Positions 53,270-62,823 of a stretch of 64,000 nucleotides of DNA are shown one piece after another (position 1 is the stretch's first letter; every line of letters begins with the position of its first letter). The translations under genes were made by a program, and so were the position numbers. This DNA is from an uncultured Bacteroidales bacterium (GTDB taxonomy: Bacteria > Bacteroidota > Bacteroidia > Bacteroidales > UBA932), in contig CALVDQ010000005.1 of the NCBI GenBank assembly GCA_944326325.1, positions 62,001 to 126,000 of the forward strand. Direction: 5' to 3'. The notes under the pieces are model-generated. The model was not told where the DNA came from. It did no database searches and saw nothing but the letters and a program-made list of their open reading frames with translations.

Positions 53270-56200
53270 TCACTCCACTATTTCATCCGACATTACGTAC
53301 CACAGATATGCCGATACGTGAGGATGGCCCTTGCGCCGCCACATATCGGCATATTTCATGATCTGGCGGCGGTGGGAGCTGTCTTTCGCCCCGAACTTGT
53401 AGTCTATGACAGTGACCCTGCCGTCACTGTGAAGGATTACCCTGTCCGGACGGTAGATCCGTCCGTCGGTATCGATGACGGATGTCTCGTTCAATATCCT
53501 CGCCCCTTCAGCGGAAAACCATCCCCTTGATGAGACGGACGCAATCTTAGAAGACAGGAAAGCCTCGGCATCCCCGGCATCCCCGGCATCCAGCAGAGCG
53601 GAAGCCACCGCATCAGATACAGCCCGACTGACATCCCCGGCAGTATCCACACAGGACAGTATCTTGTGCAGGATAATACCGCGCAGACGGCCGGAGGAAT
53701 ACAGTCCGGACTTTCCTTCCTCCGAAAAATAATCTGCATTTTCAGTACTGAGTATCAGTCTGTTTCTTCCTCCGGGCCAGTCCGGATCCCCGGCATCAGG
53801 ATTGAGAGGGAAAGATGGATATGCCGAAGGAAGAGTCTCCGCCGGCCGTGCTTTCTCCCGCCGACCTTCCGGAACTTCCGGCATCTCTCCAAGACGGTAT
53901 GACACGAAAACCCGCCCGTCAGTATCTTCTACAGCCCGGAATCCCGCCCGAAGCCCGGCCTGACGGAGGTAGCCATAAAGGATATGGCTCATGTCCGAGA
54001 ATCCCGGAGTTCCCTTTTCAATTGACGCGAGGAATTTCTTTGAAGGTACATCGGCAATGATGTACATTCCTCTGACAGCCCTGGTCAAGGCCACATAGAA
54101 AATATTTATGTTGTCAATGTACTGCAGCAGTTTCTCCCTGCGGAAATCGCCGGAAAACAAGGTATCCCCGCTGCTCTCCGACAGGGTGACGTCGAAAAGT
54201 CCCTGCCCGGCCTCCTCCAGGGGTGTGCCGCTGAAGTCCGGAATACACCATACGTTCGACGGCCTGTACAGTTTCACGGTTTCCGCAAAAGGAAAGATGA
54301 CATACCGGAAATCAAGGCCTTTGGACTTGTGGACAGTTATTATACGCACGGCATCACCAAGCGCAGGAGAACTGATGTTCGGGTTTACACCGTCCCAATA
54401 GACAAGGAAGTCATGCAGGGAGTTGCCGTTCATTGCGGAATAGTCGAGCACGCAGTCGACAAACGACTGGACATAAGTCGCCTCCCGGTCGAGGGCATCT
54501 TCGTCCGCATCCCCCAATGACCTGACCAGGAATTCGCACAAGTCCGGCAGGGAACGGTATCCCTCCTCCGGACCTGTTTTCAGGGAGCCGGCAAGATAGC
54601 TGCCGACCGTATCCCGTGGATTGTCCATATACGTCATGAGGGAAACGAGCCTGCGGACCACGGAAGAAGACTTCACCTTCAGTGAATCGTCCGTGATGAC
54701 AGGCACGTCATTTCTTATGAGGGTTTCCGCGATTTCGGCGCCGGAACTGTTGTTCCTTACGAGGACGGCGATGTCCCCGTATCCTGCCCCGGCTCCGACC
54801 AGGGTGCGTATGGTCCTCAGGACAAGTTCCGTCTGGGCATTCCTGTCGCAGAACGTCACTTCCACCAGTCCTCCTTCGTCCGATACGGAGGCAGCCGTCT
54901 GCCGGACATCGGAATATATGTCCGATATTGTCCCTTCCGGGCCTCCGTAAAGGGAGTCCAGCACTGAAGAAGCATAGACGAAAAAGTCATTGTTGAACTC
55001 CACTATATTCCTGAGACTTCTGAAATTGCTGCCGAGAACGGTGGAGCGGCAGAAAGGGAACTCTTCTGCCAGGCTTTCCTGCAACAGTTTCCACTGCGAC
55101 CCGCGCCAGCGGTATATGCTCTGCTTGACGTCACCGACTATGAGGTTTTCCTGGCCCTGGGAATCGCTGTTCTCCAGAAGGGGACGGAAATTCTCCCACT
55201 GGATCACGGACGTGTCCTGGAACTCGTCCAGAAGGAAATTCTCGTACCGCACCCCTATCTTCTCGTACACGAACGGGGCGTCCGACCCGTCTATTATGTT
55301 TTTCAGCAGCAGGTTGGAATCATCGATGCTGAGGACGTTCCTCTCTTTGAGTACAGCATCGAACTCTCTTTCTATATCCGCCGCCACCCCGAGCTCATAT
55401 AGCTGGCCTTCTATCATCCGTGCAGTATTGTATACCCTGAATTCTTCGCCGAAAAGCCCGGAAAATTCCCCGAAACTGTCCTCCAGTCCCGCTGCCTGGT
55501 CCATACATTCCTTTTTCCTGGATTTCGGGAACCACATCTCCGGATCACCGGCCCTGGAAAGGAACACTGCAGGAGCCGATATGGCTTCATTGCCATCGGC
55601 GTCAGCATACGCATAAAGTACTTTGGGAAAACTCTTGTAGAAATCCGTCATCTGGATTCCGCTGCGGTCTATGGCATCGACAGCACTCCTGGCCGCAGCA
55701 CGTACCTTTTCCACGTAGGAAGATATGATATTCTTGCACAATTTCCTGATTTTCTGAAGATTGGCATAAGAATAGACCTGCTTTCCGTCTATCCCTCCCT
55801 GTTCCGCCACCTCCCTGTGCGCGTCCGATTTCAAACGTTCCGCCATCTCTGTCAGACGCTGGTCGAGATTGTATTTTCCGCCGCTTTCCACCTGCTCCAT
55901 GGCACAGTCCGTCAGCCACTTCAACAGCTCCGGCGTATCTTCCGTAAGCGAATCGAGAATCCGGTCCACCGTCTCCTGGATAAGCTGTTTCTTGTCCAGT
56001 TCCACCTGATATGAAGAAAACTGGCCGATCTCCCTTGAGAACGCCTTGAGGGTCTGCTGGAAGAACCGGTCTATCGTGCTGACCGAAAATGCGCTGTAGT
56101 CATGAAGTATGCTGCAGAGCATTTCCCTGGCACATTCCCTGAGACTATCCAGGGTGATTTTCATGCCCGGTCTTCCTGGCAGTTCCTTTACAATGTCTTC

Positions 56201-56467
56201 CGTCTCCACACCGGCAAGGTCTCCGGCAGAAAACCGTTCCGGCATGAACCATTTCAGGTATCCGGATGTCTCCGGAGACGTGGACAGTATGTAAAGTTCC
56301 TTCAGGATGCGGTTTTTCATCTCATCGGTAGCCTTGTTCGTGAAAGTCACCGCGAGAATGTGCCGGTAGGCCGTCCTGTCGTTTTTCCGGAAAAGGAGGG
56401 TTATGTATTTCCTTGCAAGGTTGAAAGTCTTTCCCGACCCCGCCGAGGCCTTCATTATCTGTATCAT
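53270..56467 (-). CDS. addA: UvrD/RecB-like helicase-nuclease, AddA type
   Basis: The 1065-residue protein is a superfamily 1A helicase with Walker A KASAGSGKTFNLA (near 6-18), AVTFTNKATDEMK, Walker B LLDEFQDTS, the QSIYRWRG stretch, HKSKGLDF and VALTRAVRGMYI. The C-terminus has a RecB/AddA nuclease motif (VTVIDYKFG) with QIMKYA. With AddB it should process double-strand breaks for recombination. The ATG at 56467 overlaps the addB stop as ATGA; a TTG start three codons upstream is less likely. Confidence 0.92.
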   Translation of the reverse strand: MIQIMKASAGSGKTFNLARKYITLLFRKNDRTAYRHILAVTFTNKATDEMKNRILKELYILSTSPETSGYLKWFMPERFSAGDLAGVETEDIVKELPGRPGMKITLDSLRECAREMLCSILHDYSAFSVSTIDRFFQQTLKAFSREIGQFSSYQVELDKKQLIQETVDRILDSLTEDTPELLKWLTDCAMEQVESGGKYNLDQRLTEMAERLKSDAHREVAEQGGIDGKQVYSYANLQKIRKLCKNIISSYVEKVRAAARSAVDAIDRSGIQMTDFYKSFPKVLYAYADADGNEAISAPAVFLSRAGDPEMWFPKSRKKECMDQAAGLEDSFGEFSGLFGEEFRVYNTARMIEGQLYELGVAADIEREFDAVLKERNVLSIDDSNLLLKNIIDGSDAPFVYEKIGVRYENFLLDEFQDTSVIQWENFRPLLENSDSQGQENLIVGDVKQSIYRWRGSQWKLLQESLAEEFPFCRSTVLGSNFRSLRNIVEFNNDFFVYASSVLDSLYGGPEGTISDIYSDVRQTAASVSDEGGLVEVTFCDRNAQTELVLRTIRTLVGAGAGYGDIAVLVRNNSSGAEIAETLIRNDVPVITDDSLKVKSSSVVRRLVSLMTYMDNPRDTVGSYLAGSLKTGPEEGYRSLPDLCEFLVRSLGDADEDALDREATYVQSFVDCVLDYSAMNGNSLHDFLVYWDGVNPNISSPALGDAVRIITVHKSKGLDFRYVIFPFAETVKLYRPSNVWCIPDFSGTPLEEAGQGLFDVTLSESSGDTLFSGDFRREKLLQYIDNINIFYVALTRAVRGMYIIADVPSKKFLASIEKGTPGFSDMSHILYGYLRQAGLRAGFRAVEDTDGRVFVSYRLGEMPEVPEGRREKARPAETLPSAYPSFPLNPDAGDPDWPGGRNRLILSTENADYFSEEGKSGLYSSGRLRGIILHKILSCVDTAGDVSRAVSDAVASALLDAGDAGDAEAFLSSKIASVSSRGWFSAEGARILNETSVIDTDGRIYRPDRVILHSDGRVTVIDYKFGAKDSSHRRQIMKYADMWRRKGHPHVSAYLWYVMSDEIVE

Positions 56468-59457
56468 CTTCCGCAAATGGTTTTGAAATCACAATACTCG
56501 CATATCCGCAAATCACCTGTAAGCCGGAACGGGACCAGGATGTCTGTCATCTCACGGAAAAGTTCCTCGAGATGCGAATCCATACTGCTGACAAATACTG
56601 GCTCTACCGGACGTAATTCCGGAAGCCCTGAGAAAAGATGCGTGGCGGAATATATGCAGTTGTAAAGAGTCTGCCCCGCCATGGAAGGGTCCTGCATCAG
56701 GAATTTGTCGTAAACATACAGCTGGAGGACGATTTTCGGCCGTTTTCCGTTGTCCGGACCGAATACGGCGCCGGCTATGTCTTCGGCGTTGTCTGCGGAA
56801 ATCAGGATATCGTTGTCCTTGACGTTTCCTGTCTTGTAGTCCACTATACGTATCCCGTCTCCGGACAAGGTGTCTATCCTGTCGACTACACCCTTGATCC
56901 TGAAACCATGGAAACTTATATTATAGCTCCGCTCCAGCCCGACCAGCCTGAAACTGTCCCGGCCTGCCCTTTTCAGGAGTTCCAGGTCCGTCGACAGGGT
57001 CTTCATCACATAGCGGACTATGACGTCCGCTACCACAAGGTTCCTTCCGGCAATCTCAAGAGTATGCATCTCCCTCATTATAAGCCTCCTTACCTTTTCC
57101 CTTATGGCAGTACGCCGTCTGAGCCAGGAGGATATGTACCCGGCAGACACTTCCTTCAGCCTTTCTCCAGGAGAAGCCTGCGCGGACCACTGTCTGGCCG
57201 GAAGATCGGACTGCATGGCCCCCTCCCCGAGATAAAGGGCCTGCATGACCTCGTGGAAGATGTTCCCGAAGATTCCGGCATCTAGCACTTCCGAGACCTC
57301 CTCATCCGTACCGAGCCGCTTTACCTGATGATAATAGAATTTCGCCGGACACGAAAGGTACTCCTGGAGGGAAGTCGCCGAAAAGTCCATCTCCCGTATC
57401 CGTCTTATGTCTTCTTCCGTCTTGGGGACAGCCTCCGCCTCCCTGGAGTCCGAAAGGGCCGCACCCACGACATAATTTTCGAGAGGGACTCCGAAGTGGT
57501 AACGGAGCTGCTTTATGTACCTGCTCTCTTCCCCCGATTTCAGGCCTTCCGTCCTGGAATCATACAGTATCCACACATGGCCGGCACGGGAAAGCATCCG
57601 GTAGAAATAATAGGCCCAGACAGCATCCTGATATTCGTATGTAGGAAGCCCGAACCCCCTCCTCAGTTCCGGCGGGATGAACGATGAAGATACTGTCCGC
57701 CTCGGGAATATGCCCTCATTGGCCGACATCAGGACGATATTGCCGAAATCCAGAGCACGGGTCTCCAGAGGGCCCATCACCTGCAGTCCCTGAAGCGGTT
57801 CCCCCTTGAACGGGACAGAGACAGGCGCAAGGATCTGCCTGAGTATCCTTATGTATGTCTGAGGCTTTACCGGAAGCTCTGTCTTACGCAGGGATGCGAC
57901 AGTCTTGCTGAATTCCATTGCGAACTCCAGTTCTACCTTATCCACTCCTGACTTTCTCAAGGCCGGAACCGTCTTCCCGATGACATCCATAAGGTATGCG
58001 GCAAAGTTTTCCTGCACCTCCGTTCCACCTGCCGACCGGTCTGTCACGACAGGTCGGAAGACCGCCGACAAGACCCCTCCTGCATCCAGGTCCCCGGCAG
58101 GGATGAAAAGCTGTGCCCTGGACTTCACCTCGTCAATCCTTTTCCTGCCCTCCTCACCTGCCGCCAACCTGAATATGCTGTCGGAGAAAAGGGTTCGCAC
58201 AGGCTTGTGGTAGAAATACCATCGGTCCCCTTTTTTCCGCAGGTTCATCTGCACATCCATCACAAGAGTCATATAAAGGTAGAATGCGCTGGAAGCCATC
58301 GGATAACCCATGGTCACGTTTATGTCCCGGATTTCGGGAGGTATCGTATTAAGCACAGGCATCAGAAGGTTTTCGTCAGGAAGTACCACTGCGCAGTCGG
58401 CCCCAGGGTCATCTTCCGTCTTACCGAGAACACCCACCCCGGACAGGTCTCCGTCTGCGGACTGATCAGCAATCTCCCGGAAAATATGAGGGAGCAGTTT
58501 TACCTGGCCTGCCGAAGAAGGCACACTTATCACCTTTATCTCAGGAATTCCGGGAGCACCGCCGCCGTCAGTCGCTACAGACTGGGGAAACTCCCGGATA
58601 TTCTCCTCCATGAAAAAGGAAGATCTGTTGTAACGGTCCATTATCATCGGTCCGGAATAATCCCAGCAGAATTCAGCCAGTGACGCCTGCTTCATCTTGC
58701 GCATAACAGCCTTCTCACATTCGTTAAGGGCATTCAGTCCTATGAACACGAATTTCTCCGTACCAGGGAATATCCCGCCCAATATCCTGTCCGCCGGCTC
58801 CGCCAGAAAACGCTCCGCCACCCCTCTGTAGACCATGCCTTCGTATGCCATCCCCTTCTCCGAGAGACTCTTGCGGAATGCTGTATAAAGAGGATAAAGG
58901 ATATTCCATATCTGGAGGAACTTCTCTTTGACCCTTGGATTATCCGAGCCGAGGTCCACTGTCAGTCTCCCGTCCTTGTCGCTGAAATGGCTCACGAAGG
59001 TCTCAATGGCCTTCCGCTGCCTCACGCTGAGATAAGAATAGGAGTCCTGAAGGCTTTTCAGATCGGCGATGTTAGTATAGAGCTGCGAGGCGTCGGCGAG
59101 ATACTTGTCCACATCGTTGAAGTCGCCTATGATGATATCGCCCCAGAAGATGAACTCGTCCAGGGGTTCCGCCTTGCCGAACATCCCCGAATATATCCGG
59201 TACAGTTCCAGCAGGAGCTGTATCCTGCCAGTCGGGGCTATATCGTATATTCTGTATATGAAGTCATTTATCGTGAACGTCGCAGGCACCGCCAGCGGAA
59301 CAGTATTCTCACCTGCCCTGGTCCTTGCGGCCAGAATATCGGAAAGGTATTTCATGAAAAATACTTCCGAACGCCGGTTCGGGAAAATGAAGCATGAACT
59401 TTCCACCAGCCCCCGGTCATAATACGCTGCGGCGACCTGTTTCAGAAACGGAACCAT
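56464..59457 (-). CDS. addB: PD-(D/E)XK exonuclease, AddB type
   Basis: The 997-residue protein has the layout of Bacteroidota AddB: an inactive-helicase-like N-terminal half, then a PD-(D/E)XK nuclease domain (about 690-990) with GVVDRID and RIVDYKTG (Asp, Lys). The Cys in YLSCPAKFYYH and the C-terminal CEYCDFKTIC are placed like the Fe-S cluster cysteines that staple AddB nuclease domains. It partners the downstream addA through an ATGA overlap. A -7 box and the third copy of the 24-nt motif are just upstream. Confidence 0.9.
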   Translation of the reverse strand: MVPFLKQVAAAYYDRGLVESSCFIFPNRRSEVFFMKYLSDILAARTRAGENTVPLAVPATFTINDFIYRIYDIAPTGRIQLLLELYRIYSGMFGKAEPLDEFIFWGDIIIGDFNDVDKYLADASQLYTNIADLKSLQDSYSYLSVRQRKAIETFVSHFSDKDGRLTVDLGSDNPRVKEKFLQIWNILYPLYTAFRKSLSEKGMAYEGMVYRGVAERFLAEPADRILGGIFPGTEKFVFIGLNALNECEKAVMRKMKQASLAEFCWDYSGPMIMDRYNRSSFFMEENIREFPQSVATDGGGAPGIPEIKVISVPSSAGQVKLLPHIFREIADQSADGDLSGVGVLGKTEDDPGADCAVVLPDENLLMPVLNTIPPEIRDINVTMGYPMASSAFYLYMTLVMDVQMNLRKKGDRWYFYHKPVRTLFSDSIFRLAAGEEGRKRIDEVKSRAQLFIPAGDLDAGGVLSAVFRPVVTDRSAGGTEVQENFAAYLMDVIGKTVPALRKSGVDKVELEFAMEFSKTVASLRKTELPVKPQTYIRILRQILAPVSVPFKGEPLQGLQVMGPLETRALDFGNIVLMSANEGIFPRRTVSSSFIPPELRRGFGLPTYEYQDAVWAYYFYRMLSRAGHVWILYDSRTEGLKSGEESRYIKQLRYHFGVPLENYVVGAALSDSREAEAVPKTEEDIRRIREMDFSATSLQEYLSCPAKFYYHQVKRLGTDEEVSEVLDAGIFGNIFHEVMQALYLGEGAMQSDLPARQWSAQASPGERLKEVSAGYISSWLRRRTAIREKVRRLIMREMHTLEIAGRNLVVADVIVRYVMKTLSTDLELLKRAGRDSFRLVGLERSYNISFHGFRIKGVVDRIDTLSGDGIRIVDYKTGNVKDNDILISADNAEDIAGAVFGPDNGKRPKIVLQLYVYDKFLMQDPSMAGQTLYNCIYSATHLFSGLPELRPVEPVFVSSMDSHLEELFREMTDILVPFRLTGDLRICEYCDFKTICGR

Positions 59458-59482
59458 ATAACCTGGATTTTCAGTATTCCGC

Positions 59483-59490
59483 CAAAATTA
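59483..59490 (-). promoter_or_regulatory. Putative -7 element of addB-addA
   Basis: TAATTTTG on the minus strand, 26 bases before the addB start. The 24-nt motif begins at its upstream edge and fills the spacer and -33 region. Confidence 0.45.
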
Positions 59491-59512
59491 AGAAACTGTT
59501 TTGAAATTTTCA
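59489..59512. repeat. 24-nt intergenic motif, copy 3 (upstream of addB)
   Basis: Plus-strand core TAAGAAACTGTTTTGAA. See the copies at 34011 and 50239. This is the copy nearest to a start codon (about 32-55 bases upstream of addB). Confidence 0.55.
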
Positions 59513-59521
59513 GGGACCGCC

Positions 59522-59597
59522 CGCGTTTTTCACATATAAATTGCGGGAAGGTCCCCCTGCGGGACCGGCCGGCTGCCGCAATCCTTGTAAAAACGCG
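59522..59597. repeat. Triple-nested inverted repeat between addB and rubrerythrin
   Basis: Outer stem CGCGTTTTT (59522-59530) with AAAAACGCG (59589-59597), middle stem ATTGCGG (59540-59546) with CCGCAAT (59576-59582), inner stem GGTCCC (59550-59555) with GGGACC (59561-59566). It lies upstream of both divergent promoters, so no known transcript explains it. Confidence 0.55.
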
Positions 59598-59620
59598 TTT
59601 CCTGAAAATCCTGAATAAAA

Positions 59621-59651
59621 TTTGCAGAATCAGAAAAAATGATTACTTTTG
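59621..59651 (+). promoter_or_regulatory. Bacteroidota-type promoter of rubrerythrin
   Basis: TTTG (59621-59624), 19 bp, TACTTTTG (59644-59651). The leader of about 80 bases ends in AAAGGAG (59723-59729), a clear Shine-Dalgarno six bases before the ATG. Both suggest strong expression. Confidence 0.65.
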
Positions 59652-59735
59652 CAGAGTCGGACAATTTAGAATAATTCAAAGTTAGATTTGTCCGGAGACA
59701 AGATGACAAACACAACAATTTAAAAGGAGAATAAA

Positions 59736-60290
59736 ATGAAAAAGAAATTCAGATGCCTCGTATGTGGTTATATCCACGAAGGTGACAGCGCACCGGCAGA
59801 GTGCCCGGTATGCCATGCAAAAGCGGACAAATTTGTAGAAGTCGTCGAGACTGAAGGCAGCCTTTCATGGGCTGACGAACACAGGCTCGGAGTAGCCAAG
59901 GGCATTGATCCTGAGATCCTCCAGGGACTCAAGGACCATTTCAACGGAGAATGCACCGAAGTCGGGATGTACATAGCCATGAGCCGTCAGGCAGACAGGG
60001 AAGGCTATCCTGAAATCGCAGAGGCGTTCAAGAGGTATGCATACGAAGAGGCAGACCATGCCGCCAGGTTCGCCGAGCTCCTCGGTGAAGTGGTATGGGA
60101 TACCGAAACAAATGTAAGGAAGAGGATGGAAGCCGAGGCTGGTGCCTGCGAAGACAAACTCCGCATCGCCAAACTTGCAAAGGCCCAGAATCTTGATGCC
60201 ATCCACGACACTGTACACGAGATGTGCAAGGACGAAGCCCGTCACGGTGCCGGGTTCCAGGGACTTTACAACCGCTATTTCAAGAAATAA
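59736..60290 (+). CDS. Reverse rubrerythrin (NADH peroxidase type)
   Basis: The 184-residue protein has the rubredoxin-like Fe(Cys)4 domain at the N-terminus (Cys7, Cys10, Cys23, Cys26) and a four-helix di-iron ferritin-like domain after it (about 55-184; [27 protein letters not shown] supply Glu and His ligands). This order is the reverse of classic rubrerythrin. Such proteins reduce hydrogen peroxide in anaerobes and are often oxidative-stress induced. Monocistronic with a canonical promoter and Shine-Dalgarno. Confidence 0.93.
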   Translation: MKKKFRCLVCGYIHEGDSAPAECPVCHAKADKFVEVVETEGSLSWADEHRLGVAKGIDPEILQGLKDHFNGECTEVGMYIAMSRQADREGYPEIAEAFKRYAYEEADHAARFAELLGEVVWDTETNVRKRMEAEAGACEDKLRIAKLAKAQNLDAIHDTVHEMCKDEARHGAGFQGLYNRYFKK

Positions 60291-60315
60291 GGCGATTGTC
60301 TGCCAATTGGAATCC

Positions 60316-60401
60316 TCTTGCAGCGGTTAGCCTGCAAGACAGTGATGTCCCTTAAGGGCAAGACCTTAGAAAGGGTGATCCAAAATGACATGGGTCATCC
60401 T
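60316..60401 (+). terminator. Hairpin series after rubrerythrin
   Basis: TCTTGCAG (60316-60323) pairs with CTGCAAGA (60332-60339); CCCTTAAGGG (60349-60358) is a perfect palindrome; AGGGTGATCC (60372-60381) pairs with wobble to GGGTCATCCT (60392-60401), followed by a CTCTCTTTTTT tract. The last is the likely terminator and belongs to the CCAAAA hairpin family. Confidence 0.55.
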
Positions 60402-60462
60402 CTCTCTTTTTTGCAAGCATACGCTACTCATGACAGGACCACAGAAAATCAAGAACGGAAAG

Positions 60463-61035
60463 ATGAATGATTTCGACATTTCGGCTGCGATAGGTGAAGA
60501 CGGGAAGTGGGAAACGGTAAAAAGCGAATATATTTTCCGAAGACCGTGGCTGACCGTAAGACATGACCAGGTACGCCTTCCGGACGGTAGGATCAACCCG
60601 GAATTCTATGTCCTCGAATACCCGGACTGGGTGAACATTATAGCCATTACGGAAAACGGGGAATTCGTGATGGAGCGGCAGTTCCGACAGGGACTCGGAA
60701 AAACCTGCTTTGAAATACCTGCCGGGGTTATGGAAAAAGGCGAAACTGCGCTGGAAGCCGCTAAAAGGGAACTGGAAGAAGAAACAGGCTACGGCGGAGG
60801 CGAGTGGAAGGAAATCATGACGGTTTCCGGAAACTGCAGCACGACAAGCAACCTTACCCACTGTTTCCTTGCCACCGGTGTAAAGAAGGTCTCAGACCAG
60901 CATCTTGACAGTACGGAAGACCTGAGCGTGTGCCTTCTTTCGGAAGACGAAGTGCACCGGCTTCTTGTCGGAGACAAGATCCGTCAGTCTCTCATGGCTG
61001 CCCCATTGTGGAAATATTTCGCGGAATTGAAATGA
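60463..61035 (+). CDS. NUDIX hydrolase, ADP-sugar pyrophosphatase-like
   Basis: The 190-residue protein carries a full Nudix box, GVMEKGETALEAAKRELEEE and on to TGY, matching GX5EX7REUXEEXGU. The upstream SRRPW-like EYIFRRPWLTVRHDQVRLPDGR is typical of ADP-ribose/ADP-sugar pyrophosphatases. It probably cleaves a nucleoside diphosphate sugar. The ATG at 60463 is chosen; one at 60430 is also possible, while still earlier ones lie inside the terminator hairpin of the previous gene. Confidence 0.88.
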   Translation: MNDFDISAAIGEDGKWETVKSEYIFRRPWLTVRHDQVRLPDGRINPEFYVLEYPDWVNIIAITENGEFVMERQFRQGLGKTCFEIPAGVMEKGETALEAAKRELEEETGYGGGEWKEIMTVSGNCSTTSNLTHCFLATGVKKVSDQHLDSTEDLSVCLLSEDEVHRLLVGDKIRQSLMAAPLWKYFAELK

Positions 61036-61097
61036 TCCATTGATTTCCGCCACGAAAATCGCATAACGGGACAGGCAAGGAAAATGCGCAAGCCAAT

Positions 61098-61138
61098 AAT
61101 GGGGACGACCCAAAAGGAATTTTGAGTTCGTCCCCATT
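61098..61138. terminator. Bidirectional terminator hairpin between the NUDIX and fumarase genes
   Basis: AATGGGGACGA (61098-61108) pairs perfectly with TCGTCCCCATT (61128-61138); the inner part CAAAA-GGAA-TTTTG extends the stem. GCAAGC stands on both sides (61088 and 61139) as a direct repeat. Confidence 0.65.
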
Positions 61139-61152
61139 GCAAGCAGCTACGG

Positions 61153-62769
61153 TTAAAGTCCGAATTCTGTAAAGAAGTTGTTGCCCTTGTCATCCACAAG
61201 GATAAAGGCAGGGAAATCCTCGACACGGATTTTCCAGATAGCCTCCATCCCGAGTTCCGGATATTCGACACACTCGATGGACTTGATGTTATCCTGTGCC
61301 AGAATGGCTGCAGGGCCGCCTATCGAGCCGAGATAGAATCCGCCGTGCTTTTTGCAGGCATCGGTCACCTGCTGGCTTCTGTTGCCTTTGGCAAGCATCA
61401 CCATGCTTCCTCCCCTGGACTGGAACAGATCCACATAAGGATCCATCCTTCCGGCAGTGGTAGGTCCCATCGAACCGCACGGCATTCCTTCAGGGGTCTT
61501 GGCCGGACCTGCATAATATACAGGATGGTCTTTCAGGTACTGAGGCATATCCTCTCCCCTGTCCAGACGCTCCTTGATCTTCGCATGTGCGATATCACGG
61601 GCCACGATGATGGTCCCGTTCAGGCTGAGTCTCGTGGATACAGGATATTTCGTCAGGTCGGCAAGTATTTCCGACATTGGCCTGTCAAGGTCGATCTTCA
61701 CGGCGTTGCCCTCTCCGGCCTGGCGGAGTTCTTCAGGGATAAGCCTGCCCGGATTGTCATCCAGCTTCTCGATCCAGATGCCGTCCTTGTCTATCTTGCA
61801 TTTGATGTTCCTGTCTGCAGAGCAGCTCACACCCAGACCTACAGGACAGCTGGCACCGTGGCGCGGAAGACGGATCACCCTCACGTCGTGTGCATAATAT
61901 TTGCCTCCGAACTGGGCTCCGAGACCGATTTTATGCGCTTCCTCCAGAAGTGTCTTCTCCAGTTCCACATCCCTGAAGGCACGGCCTGTCTCATCTCCGG
62001 TAGTCGGGAGACTGTCATAATAATGGGTCGAAGCCAGTTTGACTGTCAGAAGGTTCTTCTCCGCCGAAGTTCCTCCGATCACGAACGCGATATGGTATGG
62101 AGGGCAAGCTGCAGTACCGAGAGTCTTCATCTTGGAAACAAGGAAAGGCACGAGTGTACCCGGATTCAGGATAGCCTTGGTCTCCTGATAAAGATAGGTC
62201 TTGTTTGCCGACCCGCCACCCTTGGTGACACAGAGGAACCTGTATTCCATCCCTTCCGTTGCCTCAATGTCAATCTGAGCCGGAAGGTTGCATTTTGTAT
62301 TCACCTCATCATACATCGTCAGAGGGGCGTTCTGCGAATAGCGGAGATTCTCCTCGGTATACGTCTTGAACACACCGAGAGCCAACGCCTCCTCATCGCA
62401 GTAACCTGTCCAGACCTGCTGTCCTTTTTCGCCGTGGACAATGGCAGTGCCGGTATCCTGGCAGAACGGAAGCCTGCCCTTGCAGGCCACCTCCGCATTG
62501 CGGAGGAATGTCAGGGCCACATACTTGTCGTTGTCGCTCGCCTCCGGATCGGAAAGTATCTTCGCCACCTGTTCATTGTGTGCCGGTCTCAGCATGAACG
62601 ACACATCCCTGAAAGCGGCGTTGGCCATGGCTGTAAGCCCTTCCTTCTCCACCTTCAGTATCGGTTTGCCCTCGAATTCCCCCACTGACACATAATCCTT
62701 TGTCAGAAGATAATATTCAGTCTTGTCCTCGCCAAGCTGAAACATAGGTGCATACTTGAATTCTACCAT
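61153..62769 (-). CDS. fumA: Fumarate hydratase class I (4Fe-4S)
   Basis: The 538-residue protein is a class I fumarase with an N-terminal half holding [19 protein letters not shown] and [10 protein letters not shown], the three Cys that bind the 4Fe-4S cluster, and a C-terminal half with [11 protein letters not shown]. It interconverts fumarate and malate, in Bacteroidota mostly toward fumarate for fermentation to succinate and propionate. It is oxygen sensitive; the nearby reverse rubrerythrin may reflect that way of life but is a separate transcript. Confidence 0.95.
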   Translation of the reverse strand: MVEFKYAPMFQLGEDKTEYYLLTKDYVSVGEFEGKPILKVEKEGLTAMANAAFRDVSFMLRPAHNEQVAKILSDPEASDNDKYVALTFLRNAEVACKGRLPFCQDTGTAIVHGEKGQQVWTGYCDEEALALGVFKTYTEENLRYSQNAPLTMYDEVNTKCNLPAQIDIEATEGMEYRFLCVTKGGGSANKTYLYQETKAILNPGTLVPFLVSKMKTLGTAACPPYHIAFVIGGTSAEKNLLTVKLASTHYYDSLPTTGDETGRAFRDVELEKTLLEEAHKIGLGAQFGGKYYAHDVRVIRLPRHGASCPVGLGVSCSADRNIKCKIDKDGIWIEKLDDNPGRLIPEELRQAGEGNAVKIDLDRPMSEILADLTKYPVSTRLSLNGTIIVARDIAHAKIKERLDRGEDMPQYLKDHPVYYAGPAKTPEGMPCGSMGPTTAGRMDPYVDLFQSRGGSMVMLAKGNRSQQVTDACKKHGGFYLGSIGGPAAILAQDNIKSIECVEYPELGMEAIWKIRVEDFPAFILVDDKGNNFFTEFGL

Positions 62770-62823
62770 ATTGAATTATTTGTTTTTACCATAACCTTCA
62801 TCATATAATACAGCGGAAACGGA

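Noticed and set aside
59530..59718. Open frame of 62 codons upstream of rubrerythrin
   Set aside because: It crosses the nested hairpin and a canonical promoter on the other strand; no sign of coding.
61345..62688. Open frame of 447 codons opposite the fumarase gene
   Set aside because: Antisense shadow of class I fumarase, no recognisable domain.
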